From assembly GCF_022836845.1 (NCBI RefSeq), contig NZ_JAJNNZ010000006.1, positions 62,001-126,000 of the forward strand: 64,000 nt of DNA. Reading direction: 5' to 3'. This stretch comes from Vibrio gelatinilyticus (GTDB lineage: Bacteria; Pseudomonadota; Gammaproteobacteria; Enterobacterales; Vibrionaceae). The position numbers and the translations under genes are program-made. Positions 17,592 to 26,453 of this stretch are shown one piece after another. The notes under the pieces are model-generated. The model made no database searches. It saw only the letters and a program-made list of their open reading frames with translations, and was not told the DNA's origin. How positions within the stretch are numbered: the first letter of the stretch is position 1; each line of letters starts with the position of its first letter.

Positions 17592-17627
17592 TCACGGCCA
17601 TTTTTAAAGCTGATTAGCGAAGTCTCC

Positions 17628-18446
17628 GTGAAGCACATCTCCTCTTATTACCTATGCGCATTAATATGTGCAATATCCTTTACTGTAATTGCAGCACCAG
17701 CGCCAGAAATCGATGAAGATTATGGGCGGACATTGCCTTTTTTTGGCGATAGAGTGCGAGATATGGGGATCACGTTACCCAAACCGATCGGAATTTCATT
17801 GTTCACGCACCAGCAAGAAGATCTTATGCATCTTGGCGACTTTAAAGTTGATGGTGAGTCTGTGAACGATCTACTTCCTAATGGTGAAAGTCAAACAACC
17901 AATATGACAAGTATCGTGGCACTGCGCGGCGATGTCTGGATACTTCCTTTTTGGGGGGTTAATGCCATGATAGGAAAAGCGGTCACGTCTTCGAATATCT
18001 CTCTTGGTTTAGCTGATTTTCAAAATGGTAATTTGAGCAAGCTTGAAGTCAATGGGTTGGCGACGACAAGCACTATTACAGCATTGGGAACCAGTCTGGC
18101 GTTTGGACATCGCAATATGTTCGCAACAGTCGACGCGCAATACATACAAACATCGGTTTCCGGCGTGGGAGTGAGTCTAGATGCTCTAGTCATTACACCG
18201 TTGCTTGGGCTTAATATTGGTGAGACAGGATGGAGGGTGGTTATTGGTGGTCAATACCAAGATTACCAAAAGAAGCTAAGAGGGGATCTCGGTGATATAA
18301 AGTTTAGTGCCACGCAAACATCAAGTCGTTGGTCAACTATGGTCGGGATGCAAAAGGAGTTTGTCGACAATTGGGAAGCATCAGTAATGATGCAAGACGG
18401 AAAAACAAGGCAAGGCGTGACGTTTATGCTAGGTAAACGTTTCTAA
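17628..18446 (+). CDS. Predicted outer-membrane beta-barrel protein
   Basis: 272 residues from a GTG start; the ribosome site is weak. A signal peptide ends near IAAPAP. The rest alternates polar and hydrophobic residues in short strands and finishes KRF with the terminal Phe typical of barrels inserted by BamA. A conserved-looking acidic segment (EIDEDYGRTLPFFGD) follows the signal. I do not recognise the specific family. Its stop is directly next to that of the convergent EAL gene. Confidence 0.65.
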   Translation: MKHISSYYLCALICAISFTVIAAPAPEIDEDYGRTLPFFGDRVRDMGITLPKPIGISLFTHQQEDLMHLGDFKVDGESVNDLLPNGESQTTNMTSIVALRGDVWILPFWGVNAMIGKAVTSSNISLGLADFQNGNLSKLEVNGLATTSTITALGTSLAFGHRNMFATVDAQYIQTSVSGVGVSLDALVITPLLGLNIGETGWRVVIGGQYQDYQKKLRGDLGDIKFSATQTSSRWSTMVGMQKEFVDNWEASVMMQDGKTRQGVTFMLGKRF

Positions 18447-19241
18447 TTAGGACACACATTGCTGGATAACGGGCTCAATAGCGCTTGGTAGTGCCAAATA
18501 GTAACCTTGATAGAGATCGAAGCCGATAGCTTTCATCGCTTCAAGTTGAGCCTCCGTTTCAATGCCTTCGATGACAGTGAGGGCATGGCAGCTTTTTGCT
18601 AATGCAAGACCATCCGTCAGTCTTTTTTCTTCACCTCTCATAAACTCTAAAAGCAGTGAACGGTCAAATTTCACCAAGTTTGGCTGAATAGCTGTAACCC
18701 GTTTATCTGTTGAGGCATCGCATCCGTAATCATCAATGGCAACAAGAAACTTGGACTCTCTGAGTTTATTAGAAGCACGACAAAAGGTTTCTTCTTCTTT
18801 CGCATCGAGCTCTAGAAGTTCAATTACGACACGTTTATTGCAAACTTGTAACTCTTTTAACCTATTACAAAGCAAAGAAGTATCAACGCCATCACGGGCA
18901 AGTTGCTCACTAGAAATTGGCAAAAAATTTAAGAAAAGAAGATGGTTATGAAATGCAGATAAACTGAAGTTTCTGATATGAATTGCTCGACTCAAACGAT
19001 CAACGTTTAGCTGATCTGTCACGGAGTAATTCTGCGGCTGGAAAAAAACATTCGGCGGGACACTGTTTCCGCGATTGTCCTTGATGCGAACAAGAGCTTC
19101 GATACCAACGACCTTGTTATTACGACTAAAGACAGGTTGATAAACGCTACTTAACACAAGGTTTTTATAGCGCGCAGAAAAGCAACCATCTTGGCCAATA
19201 TATATGCAGCGTTGAAAATCAGATTTATCTTTTAAAAGCAT
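18447..19241 (-). CDS. Stand-alone EAL domain c-di-GMP phosphodiesterase
   Basis: 264 residues, a single EAL domain with no GGDEF or membrane segment. Catalytic features are retained: GIEALVRI, the Asn of FLNFLP, the Glu of VIELLE, IDDYG, LVKFDRS and the Glu in VIEGIETEAQL. It is therefore likely active as a cytoplasmic phosphodiesterase. A short N-terminal segment of about 30 residues precedes the domain (CIYIGQDGCFSARYKNLVLS). It is a single gene and convergent with the barrel gene with no spacer. Confidence 0.88.
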   Translation of the reverse strand: MLLKDKSDFQRCIYIGQDGCFSARYKNLVLSSVYQPVFSRNNKVVGIEALVRIKDNRGNSVPPNVFFQPQNYSVTDQLNVDRLSRAIHIRNFSLSAFHNHLLFLNFLPISSEQLARDGVDTSLLCNRLKELQVCNKRVVIELLELDAKEEETFCRASNKLRESKFLVAIDDYGCDASTDKRVTAIQPNLVKFDRSLLLEFMRGEEKRLTDGLALAKSCHALTVIEGIETEAQLEAMKAIGFDLYQGYYLALPSAIEPVIQQCVS

Positions 19242-19583
19242 CGTAACGTAATTCTGTTAATACTAATCTTTACCCAGTAATGAATTATAATATTCGCTTT
19301 CTAGCATAAAAAGTCAAACCAAATGGTTGATTGAAATTTGTCCAATTCGTCTTGAGAGTAATGTTCTACACAAGTTTCAAGTATACAAAATTGGGTGTGT
19401 TGCTTTTCACTTGATAAATTATTAGTTAATCTATTCAATAGTTTGCATCAATTTTTGGCGAGTTTAGCTAGCCCATTGTGTCTTTTATATTATTAAAAAT
19501 AGACTCGTTTTCTATTATCTAGCGAAACGAGCGACTTAAAAATATCTCTAAAATTTGAGAAGTATCTCGTTACTATGAAACAT
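19242..19583. other. AT-rich intergenic region
   Basis: 342 bases. Near 19504-19531 CTCGTTT pairs with AAACGAG across 14 bases, followed on the minus strand by a T-rich tract, a weak candidate terminator for the lipase gene. I see nothing else definite. Confidence 0.35.
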
Positions 19584-20372
19584 TTAATGTTCATCAAAGA
19601 AAACTTTGTTTCTGATGTATTTGCTCATTAAATGATAGGAGAACGGTCGCAAAAACCATGAAAACAACGAACGTATTAAGCGCTCAAGAGTCGGTGTATT
19701 TTCGTATATACGTCCATTGTATAACCATAGCATTTTCCCTACATGCCAGTAATAAAAAGGTAGAGGAGGCAGAAACGTCACGATATCAATATCACAACAA
19801 ATACGATAGGTCTTATGGTGAAGTTTATAAGACTTCTTAAACTGCCATCCGCCGACAGCGGGTTGACCAAATGTCACGACCCTTTTGATGGATTTTGGAA
19901 AGCGGTGTTCAAGTGCATCAGCAATAATGCACCCAATCGCCCCTCCAGAAGAGTGACCTGTAACGGTGATCCGCTTGCCTTTTCTAATCAGTTCTTCACT
20001 GATCCGTATGGTTTTCTCAAATACCGTCTGCCCCAACGTATCATCTTTGTGAGACGGACGACTTTCTTGTGAAAGCAATGCCATGAAACCAGCATGAATT
20101 CGATAGGGGAGTAACAAAGGCTTACAACGACGTTGCCACATCGCAAAGGTGCCAATCCAGTCCCATAGGCTGTGCGATCCTTTAATCACAATAATGGCTT
20201 CTTGCTGGTGTTTACTCCATAGAACTCTAATGATCGTTTTGCCAAACCGATTAGCAATAATTCGTTGACCGTTAGGATCGAACCCGTATTGGGTTTGTCG
20301 AAACACTCGTGGGTAAGCTAGGTTACACAGGACAGCGTATTTTTCATATTGATATCGTTTAAGTCTTTTCAC
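19584..20372 (-). CDS. Lipase class 3 family alpha/beta hydrolase
   Basis: 262 residues from a GTG start. It carries the nucleophile elbow GHSSGG (in RITVTGHSSGGAIG) and upstream the HAGFM segment typical of Lipase_3 proteins; the catalytic Asp is probably in CDIDIVTFLPP and the His in YWHVG. No signal peptide or membrane helix is visible, so it may be cytoplasmic or exported by another route. The substrate is unknown. It is the last of three same-strand genes, about 100 bases after the unrecognised gene. Confidence 0.8.
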   Translation of the reverse strand: MKRLKRYQYEKYAVLCNLAYPRVFRQTQYGFDPNGQRIIANRFGKTIIRVLWSKHQQEAIIVIKGSHSLWDWIGTFAMWQRRCKPLLLPYRIHAGFMALLSQESRPSHKDDTLGQTVFEKTIRISEELIRKGKRITVTGHSSGGAIGCIIADALEHRFPKSIKRVVTFGQPAVGGWQFKKSYKLHHKTYRICCDIDIVTFLPPLPFYYWHVGKMLWLYNGRIYENTPTLERLIRSLFSWFLRPFSYHLMSKYIRNKVFFDEH

Positions 20373-20475
20373 GGAGTCTTCGAGTAAAGTCTAAAAAGCA
20401 AATATGCGGGTTCAATATGAACAGAGAATGACAGCCATGAGCTGATTAGTGCATTTGAGTCAAATTAGTGGCTAT

Positions 20476-21111
20476 TCACTGTTTTTGAATCACGGCGTAA
20501 AGCTGAACATACTTACGAACGAGTTCTTGATTGGATGAACGTTTCAAAGGATGGCCGTATTGTATGAAGCAGGGGCTGAGAGAAAATCGTTGGTACAATG
20601 TTTGCGCGAATTGAGAATGACTTTCATGAAGAACAATTCCTTGTCGCACGTAGTCTTCCAAATCATCCGGCATTTCACCTGTCCACCAGTGCATCAACTC
20701 TTTGCTGTGGACGCTACGAGAGATCCAATGGTCACTGATTAGGACCAAAAGATCACTGGGTTGAATTGCAAAGGCATATTCACTCAACCACTCATCAACA
20801 TCGAGCATTAAGCTATCTCGGCTGTGTTTACTCGCGTTTACCAAATGGTGGGTTAGCACCCATACAGATCCTAATTCAGATGTTATTCGATAGTGATGAG
20901 GAAATTCATGAACTTTGATCGTGTCTATTGCTTCCATTTCGGTCATGTGACCAAACTGCTGCTGTGTATGACTAAGTCGTTTAGCGAATGCTAGACTGAG
21001 GTGGTGGCCTTTCATACCGCGATTATGAACAGCAGGGTAGTGTCTTTCACAAAGCTTTAAACAATCAGATTGAAATCCAGTGATGCTGTGAATAACCAAA
21101 TCAAGTAACAA
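20476..21111 (-). CDS. Unrecognised protein
   Basis: 211 residues from a TTG start with GGAG upstream. I do not recognise a family. The protein is soluble, His- and Trp-rich (HHYRITSELGSVWVLTHHLV; MHWWTG), and has no signal peptide. It sits 43 bases after the S24-like repressor gene on the same strand, so it may be co-transcribed with it. The long open frame and ordinary composition support a real gene. Confidence 0.55.
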   Translation of the reverse strand: MLLDLVIHSITGFQSDCLKLCERHYPAVHNRGMKGHHLSLAFAKRLSHTQQQFGHMTEMEAIDTIKVHEFPHHYRITSELGSVWVLTHHLVNASKHSRDSLMLDVDEWLSEYAFAIQPSDLLVLISDHWISRSVHSKELMHWWTGEMPDDLEDYVRQGIVLHESHSQFAQTLYQRFSLSPCFIQYGHPLKRSSNQELVRKYVQLYAVIQKQ

Positions 21112-21154
21112 ATTCCATCTCCATCAATATACATAAATAAACAGCGAAGTATAT

Positions 21155-21799
21155 TTAATTGCGTTTTTTCCATGTACCCCAACTAACGACACCAATGATC
21201 TCAATATTGTCGTCATCAACATGTTCGATAGCGTTTTTGGACGTATCGTCACCGTACCATACGTGAATTGTCGTACCAACTTTAACGAGTGTGAAAAAGT
21301 CTGGAATTGGGTTTCCAGGCAGACGAGCTAACACGATGTCATCGTTGTTCCACGATTCTTTGCGATTAACGATCGCAATGCAATCCCACTTATAAGTAAC
21401 GGTACTGCTAATTGGGTAAAAAACGCCAAAGCAGTCAGAGTATTCACAAGGAACCGGAACTTTAACGTGGCTTGTGGCCGTGCCTGACTCTATTAAATCA
21501 GGAACATCGTTTCGTCTGTACACCTTAATTAAAGAGGCGTCGTTTTTTGTGGCTTGGTTAAGCGCCTCGGCTGGCGTAGCTTGGTCTCCAATACCAAAGC
21601 AAAGCCAATGTGGCTGAACATCGAAAAAGGCAGCTATCTTAACCAGATCTTCGATCGTCGGGTAAGTGCGATTGTTTCCCTTGCTCAGGTAACGACTGAT
21701 GGTCGCTTTTCCTTTACCGATTGCATGAGCCAATTCACCAGTAGTGCATTGAGTACTCTTCAACAAAAACGTTATACGTTCTTGGTATCCTTCATCCAT
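21155..21799 (-). CDS. XRE-type repressor with S24-like C-terminal domain
   Basis: 214 residues. Residues 8-65 are an XRE helix-turn-helix (TTGELAHAIGKGKATISRYL). The C-terminal half resembles the S24/LexA fold (CIAIVNRK, DDIVLARLPGN, IEIIGVVSWG), but I do not find the Ser and Lys pair needed for self-cleavage, so it may not be inducible by RecA. Such proteins are usually prophage repressors, yet no phage genes are visible here. ATG with AGGAAAA upstream. Confidence 0.75.
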   Translation of the reverse strand: MDEGYQERITFLLKSTQCTTGELAHAIGKGKATISRYLSKGNNRTYPTIEDLVKIAAFFDVQPHWLCFGIGDQATPAEALNQATKNDASLIKVYRRNDVPDLIESGTATSHVKVPVPCEYSDCFGVFYPISSTVTYKWDCIAIVNRKESWNNDDIVLARLPGNPIPDFFTLVKVGTTIHVWYGDDTSKNAIEHVDDDNIEIIGVVSWGTWKKRN

Positions 21800-22080
21800 G
21801 ATGTTTTCCTAGTAGAACTTCTATTATTTTAAGCAATCAACCTCATAAATGAAACTGAATTTGTAAAGTAACTCTGATTATGAGACTGGCTCCTCAGTTA
21901 GCCTATTTAGTTGAAGACAAAAAGGATGAATTAAGTCGAGCGTAGCGTCAAACGGTGACAGAAAACGGATGTAAATGTTGATAACTAATATCAGTAAACC
22001 TTAACTGTCTAGAGAACTTGCTGAGGGGCAAGTACACTGTGTTTTGCTTAGGGCAAACAACTAACTTAAATGGTGAAAAT

Positions 22081-22317
22081 ATGTTTAGCAACAAACAAAG
22101 AACACAGATTGTCCATGGCCTTCAAGAATATTTCCAGGACGAAATGGAAGTAGAGGTCGGCCAGTTTGATGTTGAGTTTCTACTTGACCATCTGATCAAA
22201 ACGTTAGGGCCCGCCTTTTATAATCAGGGGCTAGCGGATGCCAAAACAGTGATAGATAAAAGGCTTCTTGATATCACAGATGAGTTGTTTGAAATAGAAA
22301 AAGAGAGCGATTACTAA
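22081..22317 (+). CDS. DUF2164 domain protein
   Basis: 78 residues from the ATG at 22081; the frame opens earlier at 22018 but the family begins at this methionine. It has the family pattern QEYFQDEMEVEVGQFDVEFL and GPAFYNQGLADA. It is small, acidic and cytoplasmic, and the function of the family is unknown. Single gene. Confidence 0.85.
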   Translation: MFSNKQRTQIVHGLQEYFQDEMEVEVGQFDVEFLLDHLIKTLGPAFYNQGLADAKTVIDKRLLDITDELFEIEKESDY

Positions 22318-22482
22318 AGAACCGGTGGTTGTAACCAGCCGCGAGGCTTCTTCAAAAAACTTGAACATGACATTCTAAAACGCCACCTCGAAGATTTGTC
22401 AAAGATTGTAAATAATGTGTTTAATTCGAAACGACATTGTTACTATCGCAAATAGTTATCAACTCAAATGATGGATGTATAA

Positions 22483-23022
22483 ATGAGTTCACCTGTTCGA
22501 AACTACAACCTTATTTCACGCACGCTGCATTGGATCTCCGCGTTAACCGTTTTTAGCCTTTTTGGCGTCGGGTTGTGGATGGTTGATTTGTCTTACTACA
22601 GTGAGTGGTACAAAACAGCTCCGCAGTGGCATAAATCAATAGGGTTGATTCTCGCTGCAGCAACCATTTTTAGATTGGTCTGGAAAGCCCTTTCGGCGGA
22701 ACCGAGAGTTGAAGGTTCTAGGTTCGAGATGAAAGCCGCAACAATGGCTCATCATACGTTGTATCTGTTGTTATTTGGCTTGTTTGTATCTGGCTACCTT
22801 ATTTCAACCTCAGATGGGCGAGGAATAGAAGTATTCGGTTGGTTTACTGTGCCAGCAATGGGTGAATTATTTGCAAACCAATCCGATGTCGCTGGCGAAA
22901 TTCATTATTACTGTGGCTGGGCTGTGATAGCGTTATCGGCACTTCATGCCTTGGCCGCGTTGAAACACCACTTTATTAATAAAGACAACACCCTTAAAAA
23001 AATGCTAGGAGCTGTGAAATGA
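22483..23022 (+). CDS. Cytochrome b561 family protein
   Basis: 179 residues with four hydrophobic segments and the haem-ligand histidines of the b561 fold: LHWISAL, QWHKSIG, MAHHTLY and LHALAALKHH. It probably passes electrons from quinol in the inner membrane. It overlaps the yceI-like gene by four bases, a common b561-YceI pairing in Gammaproteobacteria. Confidence 0.93.
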   Translation: MSSPVRNYNLISRTLHWISALTVFSLFGVGLWMVDLSYYSEWYKTAPQWHKSIGLILAAATIFRLVWKALSAEPRVEGSRFEMKAATMAHHTLYLLLFGLFVSGYLISTSDGRGIEVFGWFTVPAMGELFANQSDVAGEIHYYCGWAVIALSALHALAALKHHFINKDNTLKKMLGAVK

Positions 23023-23588
23023 AAAAACTACTAATAACAACAGGACTGACGGCGGCGATGTTGATGCCTTTTGGCGCGATGGCTACCGACTACGTTATTG
23101 ACACTAAGGGTGCTCACGCCTCTATCAACTTTAAGGTTAGTCATCTCGGTTATGCCTTTATTAAGGGCCGCTTCAATACCTTCAACGGTGAGTTTAGCTA
23201 TGAACCCGAAAATGTTTCTGCTTCATCTGTGAAGGTGAGTGTGGATACGACGAGTTTGGATTCTAACCATGCTGAGCGTGACAAACATATTCGTAGCTCA
23301 GATTTTATTGATGCAGGCAAATATGGTGAAGCGGTATTTGAAAGTACCAAGGTGTCAGATGCCGGTGACGGAATGCTTAATATTGACGGCAATTTAACCC
23401 TTCATGGTGTGACTAAACCTATCGTGATAAGTGCTGAATTCATTGGAGCAGGTCAAGACCCTTGGGGTGGGCAACGTGCTGGTTTTTACGGAACAACGCG
23501 TCTAGAGTTGGCAGATTTCAACATCGCAGTCATGGGTGCATCAAGCTATGTAGACATGGAATTACATGTTGAAGGTGTGAAAAAGTAA
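23019..23588 (+). CDS. YceI family periplasmic lipid-binding protein
   Basis: 189 residues with a clear signal peptide ending AMA. The body is a YceI lipocalin-like barrel: YVIDTKGAHASINFKVSHLG, RDKHIRSSDFID, LTLHGVTKP and the ending. Family members bind polyisoprenoids in the periplasm. The start overlaps the stop of cytochrome b561, implying one operon and a joint redox or quinone role (inference). Confidence 0.94.
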   Translation: MKKLLITTGLTAAMLMPFGAMATDYVIDTKGAHASINFKVSHLGYAFIKGRFNTFNGEFSYEPENVSASSVKVSVDTTSLDSNHAERDKHIRSSDFIDAGKYGEAVFESTKVSDAGDGMLNIDGNLTLHGVTKPIVISAEFIGAGQDPWGGQRAGFYGTTRLELADFNIAVMGASSYVDMELHVEGVKK

Positions 23589-23605
23589 ACCATCATAGTT
23601 ACGTA

Positions 23606-23653
23606 AAATAACAACGCCCCGAGGGTCACTTCAGACCTCGGGGTGTTGTTATT
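23606..23653. terminator. Strong bidirectional terminator after yceI
   Basis: A long inverted repeat, AACAACGCCCCGAGG and its complement, with a 10-base loop and flanking A/T runs. It separates yceI from the convergent FocA-CBS gene. Confidence 0.9.
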
Positions 23654-23683
23654 TACATAAATGTAATTTATGGTTTTATAGAG

Positions 23684-25132
23684 TTAAGCACTTGCTAGTT
23701 CATTTTCAACAATGTTCAATCGTTCACCGTAGATAGGACGTAAAGCAGACATCACATTCGCTCGTGACAGTGTTCCTACCAAAGTCCCACCATCAAGAAC
23801 GGGTAACACGTGAGGTTTACTCACTTTCATAGATTTAGCGCGTTCTTCTAAAGACAAGGTAGTAAAACTGGTCGCAATTCCCATAGAAGATGTTGGGTAC
23901 AACTTCTCTTTGTCAATACACAGGAATTCAGCAACATCGACAAGTCTTTCACTAGCATCAATAGCAACTACATCACGACTCATCAAATCGACAACCTTCT
24001 GGCCCGATTCAGGGATATAGTCCTGACACCACAAGTCTACCATGACATCATGTACTGAAAAGAAACCAACCAAGCGCCCTTCAATATCTATTACTGGTGC
24101 ACTAGTTAGATTGTGATCCAGTAGAGTATCTAGTGCGACAGACGTTGGCATTTCAACGCTTAGCGTTGTAGGTTGAGTGTTCATGATTTCTTTAATTGCG
24201 ATGTTGTTGTTCATAGGTGACTCCTTGACTGACGATATAGTAGTTGTAGTGGTAATAGCTGTAACGTTTGTTGCTTTTAGTTGTGGTCGGCGGTAAATAC
24301 TCCAGTTCGCTAAGCCAACAAGTACTGCGCCACCAATGATGTTCCCTAAAGTTACAGGGATAAGGTTGCTGCTTACAAAATGCCAGGGCGTTAGATCTGA
24401 GTACTGACCTGCATTGGTCCCAATGCTTGTCCAAAAGTCAGGCCCGGCAAACATCTGAATAGTGATACCCAAAGGAACCATAAACATATTGGCGACGCAG
24501 TGCTCAAAGCCACTACTGACAAACATAGCCACTGGCAGTATGGTCATGGCTGCTTTTGTCATGGCGTTGGCTGAGCTAAACGTCAGCCAAATGGCGAGAC
24601 ATACCAATAGGTTACACAAGACGCCCAAAGCAAAAGCCTGAACCCAAGTGTGATGCAATTTGTGCTGTGCAATGTTCAGTGCGTTGAGACCCCACTGGCC
24701 GTTGTCCATTTGATAAAGACCCGCTGCAGAAACCATAACGAGCAGAAACATCGCGCCTATAAAATTACCAACGTAGACTTTTCCCCATATCGCTAACATC
24801 TTTGAGAAAGTAATCTGCTTGTTGGCCCATGATATGCTTGATAGAACCGAGCTGGTGAACAGCTCTCCACCACAAATAACAATCATGATGAGTCCCATGC
24901 TAAACGCTAAACCTCCAGCCAAACGACTGAGTCCCCATCCTGCGTCCGCGCTGCCCGTCGTCACCGTAATGTAAAAGAGAAACGCAAGGCCAATAAAAGC
25001 ACCAGCCATAATGGCGAGGCTCATCGTCATCGAATTGGTTTTCTTCGCTTTACTCAGTGCGAATTTTTCTGCTTCTGCCATCATTTCTGTTGGAGAAAAC
25101 AGCAGACGATCGTTGGCGTGTGTTGACGACAT
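23684..25132 (-). CDS. FocA/NirC-type anion channel fused to a CBS-domain pair
   Basis: 482 residues. Residues 1-285 form a formate/nitrite transporter (FNT) channel with six hydrophobic segments and motifs such as CGGELFTSSV and GNIIGGAVLVGL. After a Thr-rich linker (TAITTTTTIS) come two CBS motifs (about 310-470). CBS pairs bind adenine nucleotides, so the fusion could gate the channel. Residue 307 is a Met preceded by AAGGAGT at the right spacing, so a separate CBS protein could also be made. The anion cannot be deduced; formate, nitrite and hydrosulfide are all handled by the family. The gene is divergent from a LysR gene. Confidence 0.88.
   Translation of the reverse strand: MSSTHANDRLLFSPTEMMAEAEKFALSKAKKTNSMTMSLAIMAGAFIGLAFLFYITVTTGSADAGWGLSRLAGGLAFSMGLIMIVICGGELFTSSVLSSISWANKQITFSKMLAIWGKVYVGNFIGAMFLLVMVSAAGLYQMDNGQWGLNALNIAQHKLHHTWVQAFALGVLCNLLVCLAIWLTFSSANAMTKAAMTILPVAMFVSSGFEHCVANMFMVPLGITIQMFAGPDFWTSIGTNAGQYSDLTPWHFVSSNLIPVTLGNIIGGAVLVGLANWSIYRRPQLKATNVTAITTTTTISSVKESPMNNNIAIKEIMNTQPTTLSVEMPTSVALDTLLDHNLTSAPVIDIEGRLVGFFSVHDVMVDLWCQDYIPESGQKVVDLMSRDVVAIDASERLVDVAEFLCIDKEKLYPTSSMGIATSFTTLSLEERAKSMKVSKPHVLPVLDGGTLVGTLSRANVMSALRPIYGERLNIVENELASA
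24212..24231 (-). promoter_or_regulatory. Internal ribosome site and in-frame ATG within the FocA-CBS gene
   Basis: On the minus strand AAGGAGTCACCT precedes ATG (24214-24212) in the same frame as the channel. It would give a 176-residue CBS-only protein. The spacing and strength match the window's best ribosome sites. Confidence 0.6.
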
Positions 25133-25256
25133 AGCTATTCCTTAAAAGTCTGATTGTTTTGATTCTCGCTCATTGATTAACTCCTTAACTCGTTGGCGAG
25201 AGCTAGGCCCCATGCCTTGCTTCAAAATCAGAATATGACGTTTCAGTGGTACTCGT

Positions 25257-25290
25257 AAAATTGATAATTTTGAAAATATGAATCAATTTT
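25257..25290. promoter_or_regulatory. Inverted repeat between FocA-CBS and LysR genes, candidate operator
   Basis: AAAATTGAT (25257-25265) and its exact complement ATCAATTTT (25282-25290) are 16 bases apart, and another ATTGAT follows at once. It lies midway in the divergent region, as LysR operators usually do. Confidence 0.5.
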
Positions 25291-25421
25291 ATTGATAACA
25301 CCTTTACACTAGGTAAAATGAACCATGTGCAAATCGATGCGTGGTACTTCACTCATATTAAGAACGAAAACAGAGTCTTGCACCTTCAAGTAATTACGAA
25401 CTAAACGGCAGGGGAATCTTA

Positions 25422-26324
25422 GTGCGGTACTCATTAAAACAGTTGGCAGTATTCGATGCGGTCGCTGATTCAGGAAGTGTTAGTCAAGCCGCAGAGAAGA
25501 TGGCATTGACTCAATCGGCAACCAGTATGTCTTTAGCACAATTAGAAAAAATGTTGGGACGTCCTTTGTTTGAACGGCAAGGAAAACAGATGGCCCTAAC
25601 GCATTGGGGAGTTTGGTTACGCCCCAAAGCCAAACGGTTATTGCAAGATGCGCAACAGATCGAAATGGGATTTTATGAACAACATCTACTCAGTGGCGAA
25701 CTTAAATTGGGTGCAAGCCAAACACCTGGCGAACATCTTGTTCCAGACTTAATTAGTGCAATAGATAACGATTTCCCAGAAATGCGCGTTTCGTTGGGTG
25801 TTCAGAGTACCGATTCAGTTATCGAAGGTGTATTAGATTACAAATATGATCTCGGTATTATTGAAGGTCGTTGTGATGACAATCGCATTCATCAAGACGT
25901 TTGGTGCCGTGACCACTTAATGGTCGTAGCATCTGCGCACCACCCTTTTGCTCGTAGAGAAAAAGTAAGCTTGTCTCAACTTGAACAAGCAAAGTGGGTT
26001 CTACGAGAACACGGTTCAGGTACGAGAATGATTTTTGATAGCTCAATCCACCATCTCATCGCTGATCTGGATGTATGGCGGGAATATGAGCATGTCCCTG
26101 TACTGCGTAGCATGGTTGCTAATGGTCAATATTTGACATGTTTGCCGTACTTAGACATCGAACGCTTTATTGAATCTGGGTCACTCGTAGCGTTAAACGT
26201 ACCAGAACTGAAAATGGAAAGAACGTTATCATTTATCTGGCGTGCCGATATGGCTGAAAATCCGTTGGTTGAATGCGTAAAAAGGGAAGGTATGAGAATG
26301 ATGAAGGGCAAACCTACATTATAG
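25422..26324 (+). CDS. LysR family transcriptional regulator, YeiE-like
   Basis: 300 residues from a GTG start with AGGGGA upstream. An N-terminal winged helix-turn-helix (FDAVADSGSVSQAAEKMALT, then SATSMSLAQLEKMLG) is followed by a substrate-binding domain containing LGIIEGRC and WVLREHGSGTR, a signature I associate with the YeiE/CysB-like branch. It is divergent from the FocA-CBS gene and is the obvious candidate to control it. The inducer is unknown. Confidence 0.88.
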   Translation: MRYSLKQLAVFDAVADSGSVSQAAEKMALTQSATSMSLAQLEKMLGRPLFERQGKQMALTHWGVWLRPKAKRLLQDAQQIEMGFYEQHLLSGELKLGASQTPGEHLVPDLISAIDNDFPEMRVSLGVQSTDSVIEGVLDYKYDLGIIEGRCDDNRIHQDVWCRDHLMVVASAHHPFARREKVSLSQLEQAKWVLREHGSGTRMIFDSSIHHLIADLDVWREYEHVPVLRSMVANGQYLTCLPYLDIERFIESGSLVALNVPELKMERTLSFIWRADMAENPLVECVKREGMRMMKGKPTL

Positions 26325-26340
26325 GGTGATGTAGATCACT
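26325..26340. promoter_or_regulatory. Candidate CRP binding site
   Basis: GGTGATGTAGATCACT contains GTGA-N6-TCAC, the exact core of the CRP consensus. It is centred about 120 bases upstream of the DUF1097 gene. Confidence 0.55.
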
Positions 26341-26453
26341 TTTACGTCCAATTTGTTGCAGTATTGCATTTGATTTTGCGAGCCACGCCTCGGTTTTAGA
26401 GGGCGAACTCATTTAGTCTATGTGCATAAATTGAACAGTAAATGGGCACGACT

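Noticed and set aside
21155..21799. Prophage
   Set aside because: Only a repressor-like gene is present; there is no integrase, replication, head, tail or lysis gene, and no attachment repeats.
25257..25300. FNR box before the FocA-CBS gene
   Set aside because: TTGAT and ATCAA are present but too far apart (16 bases) for an FNR site; a LysR operator fits better.
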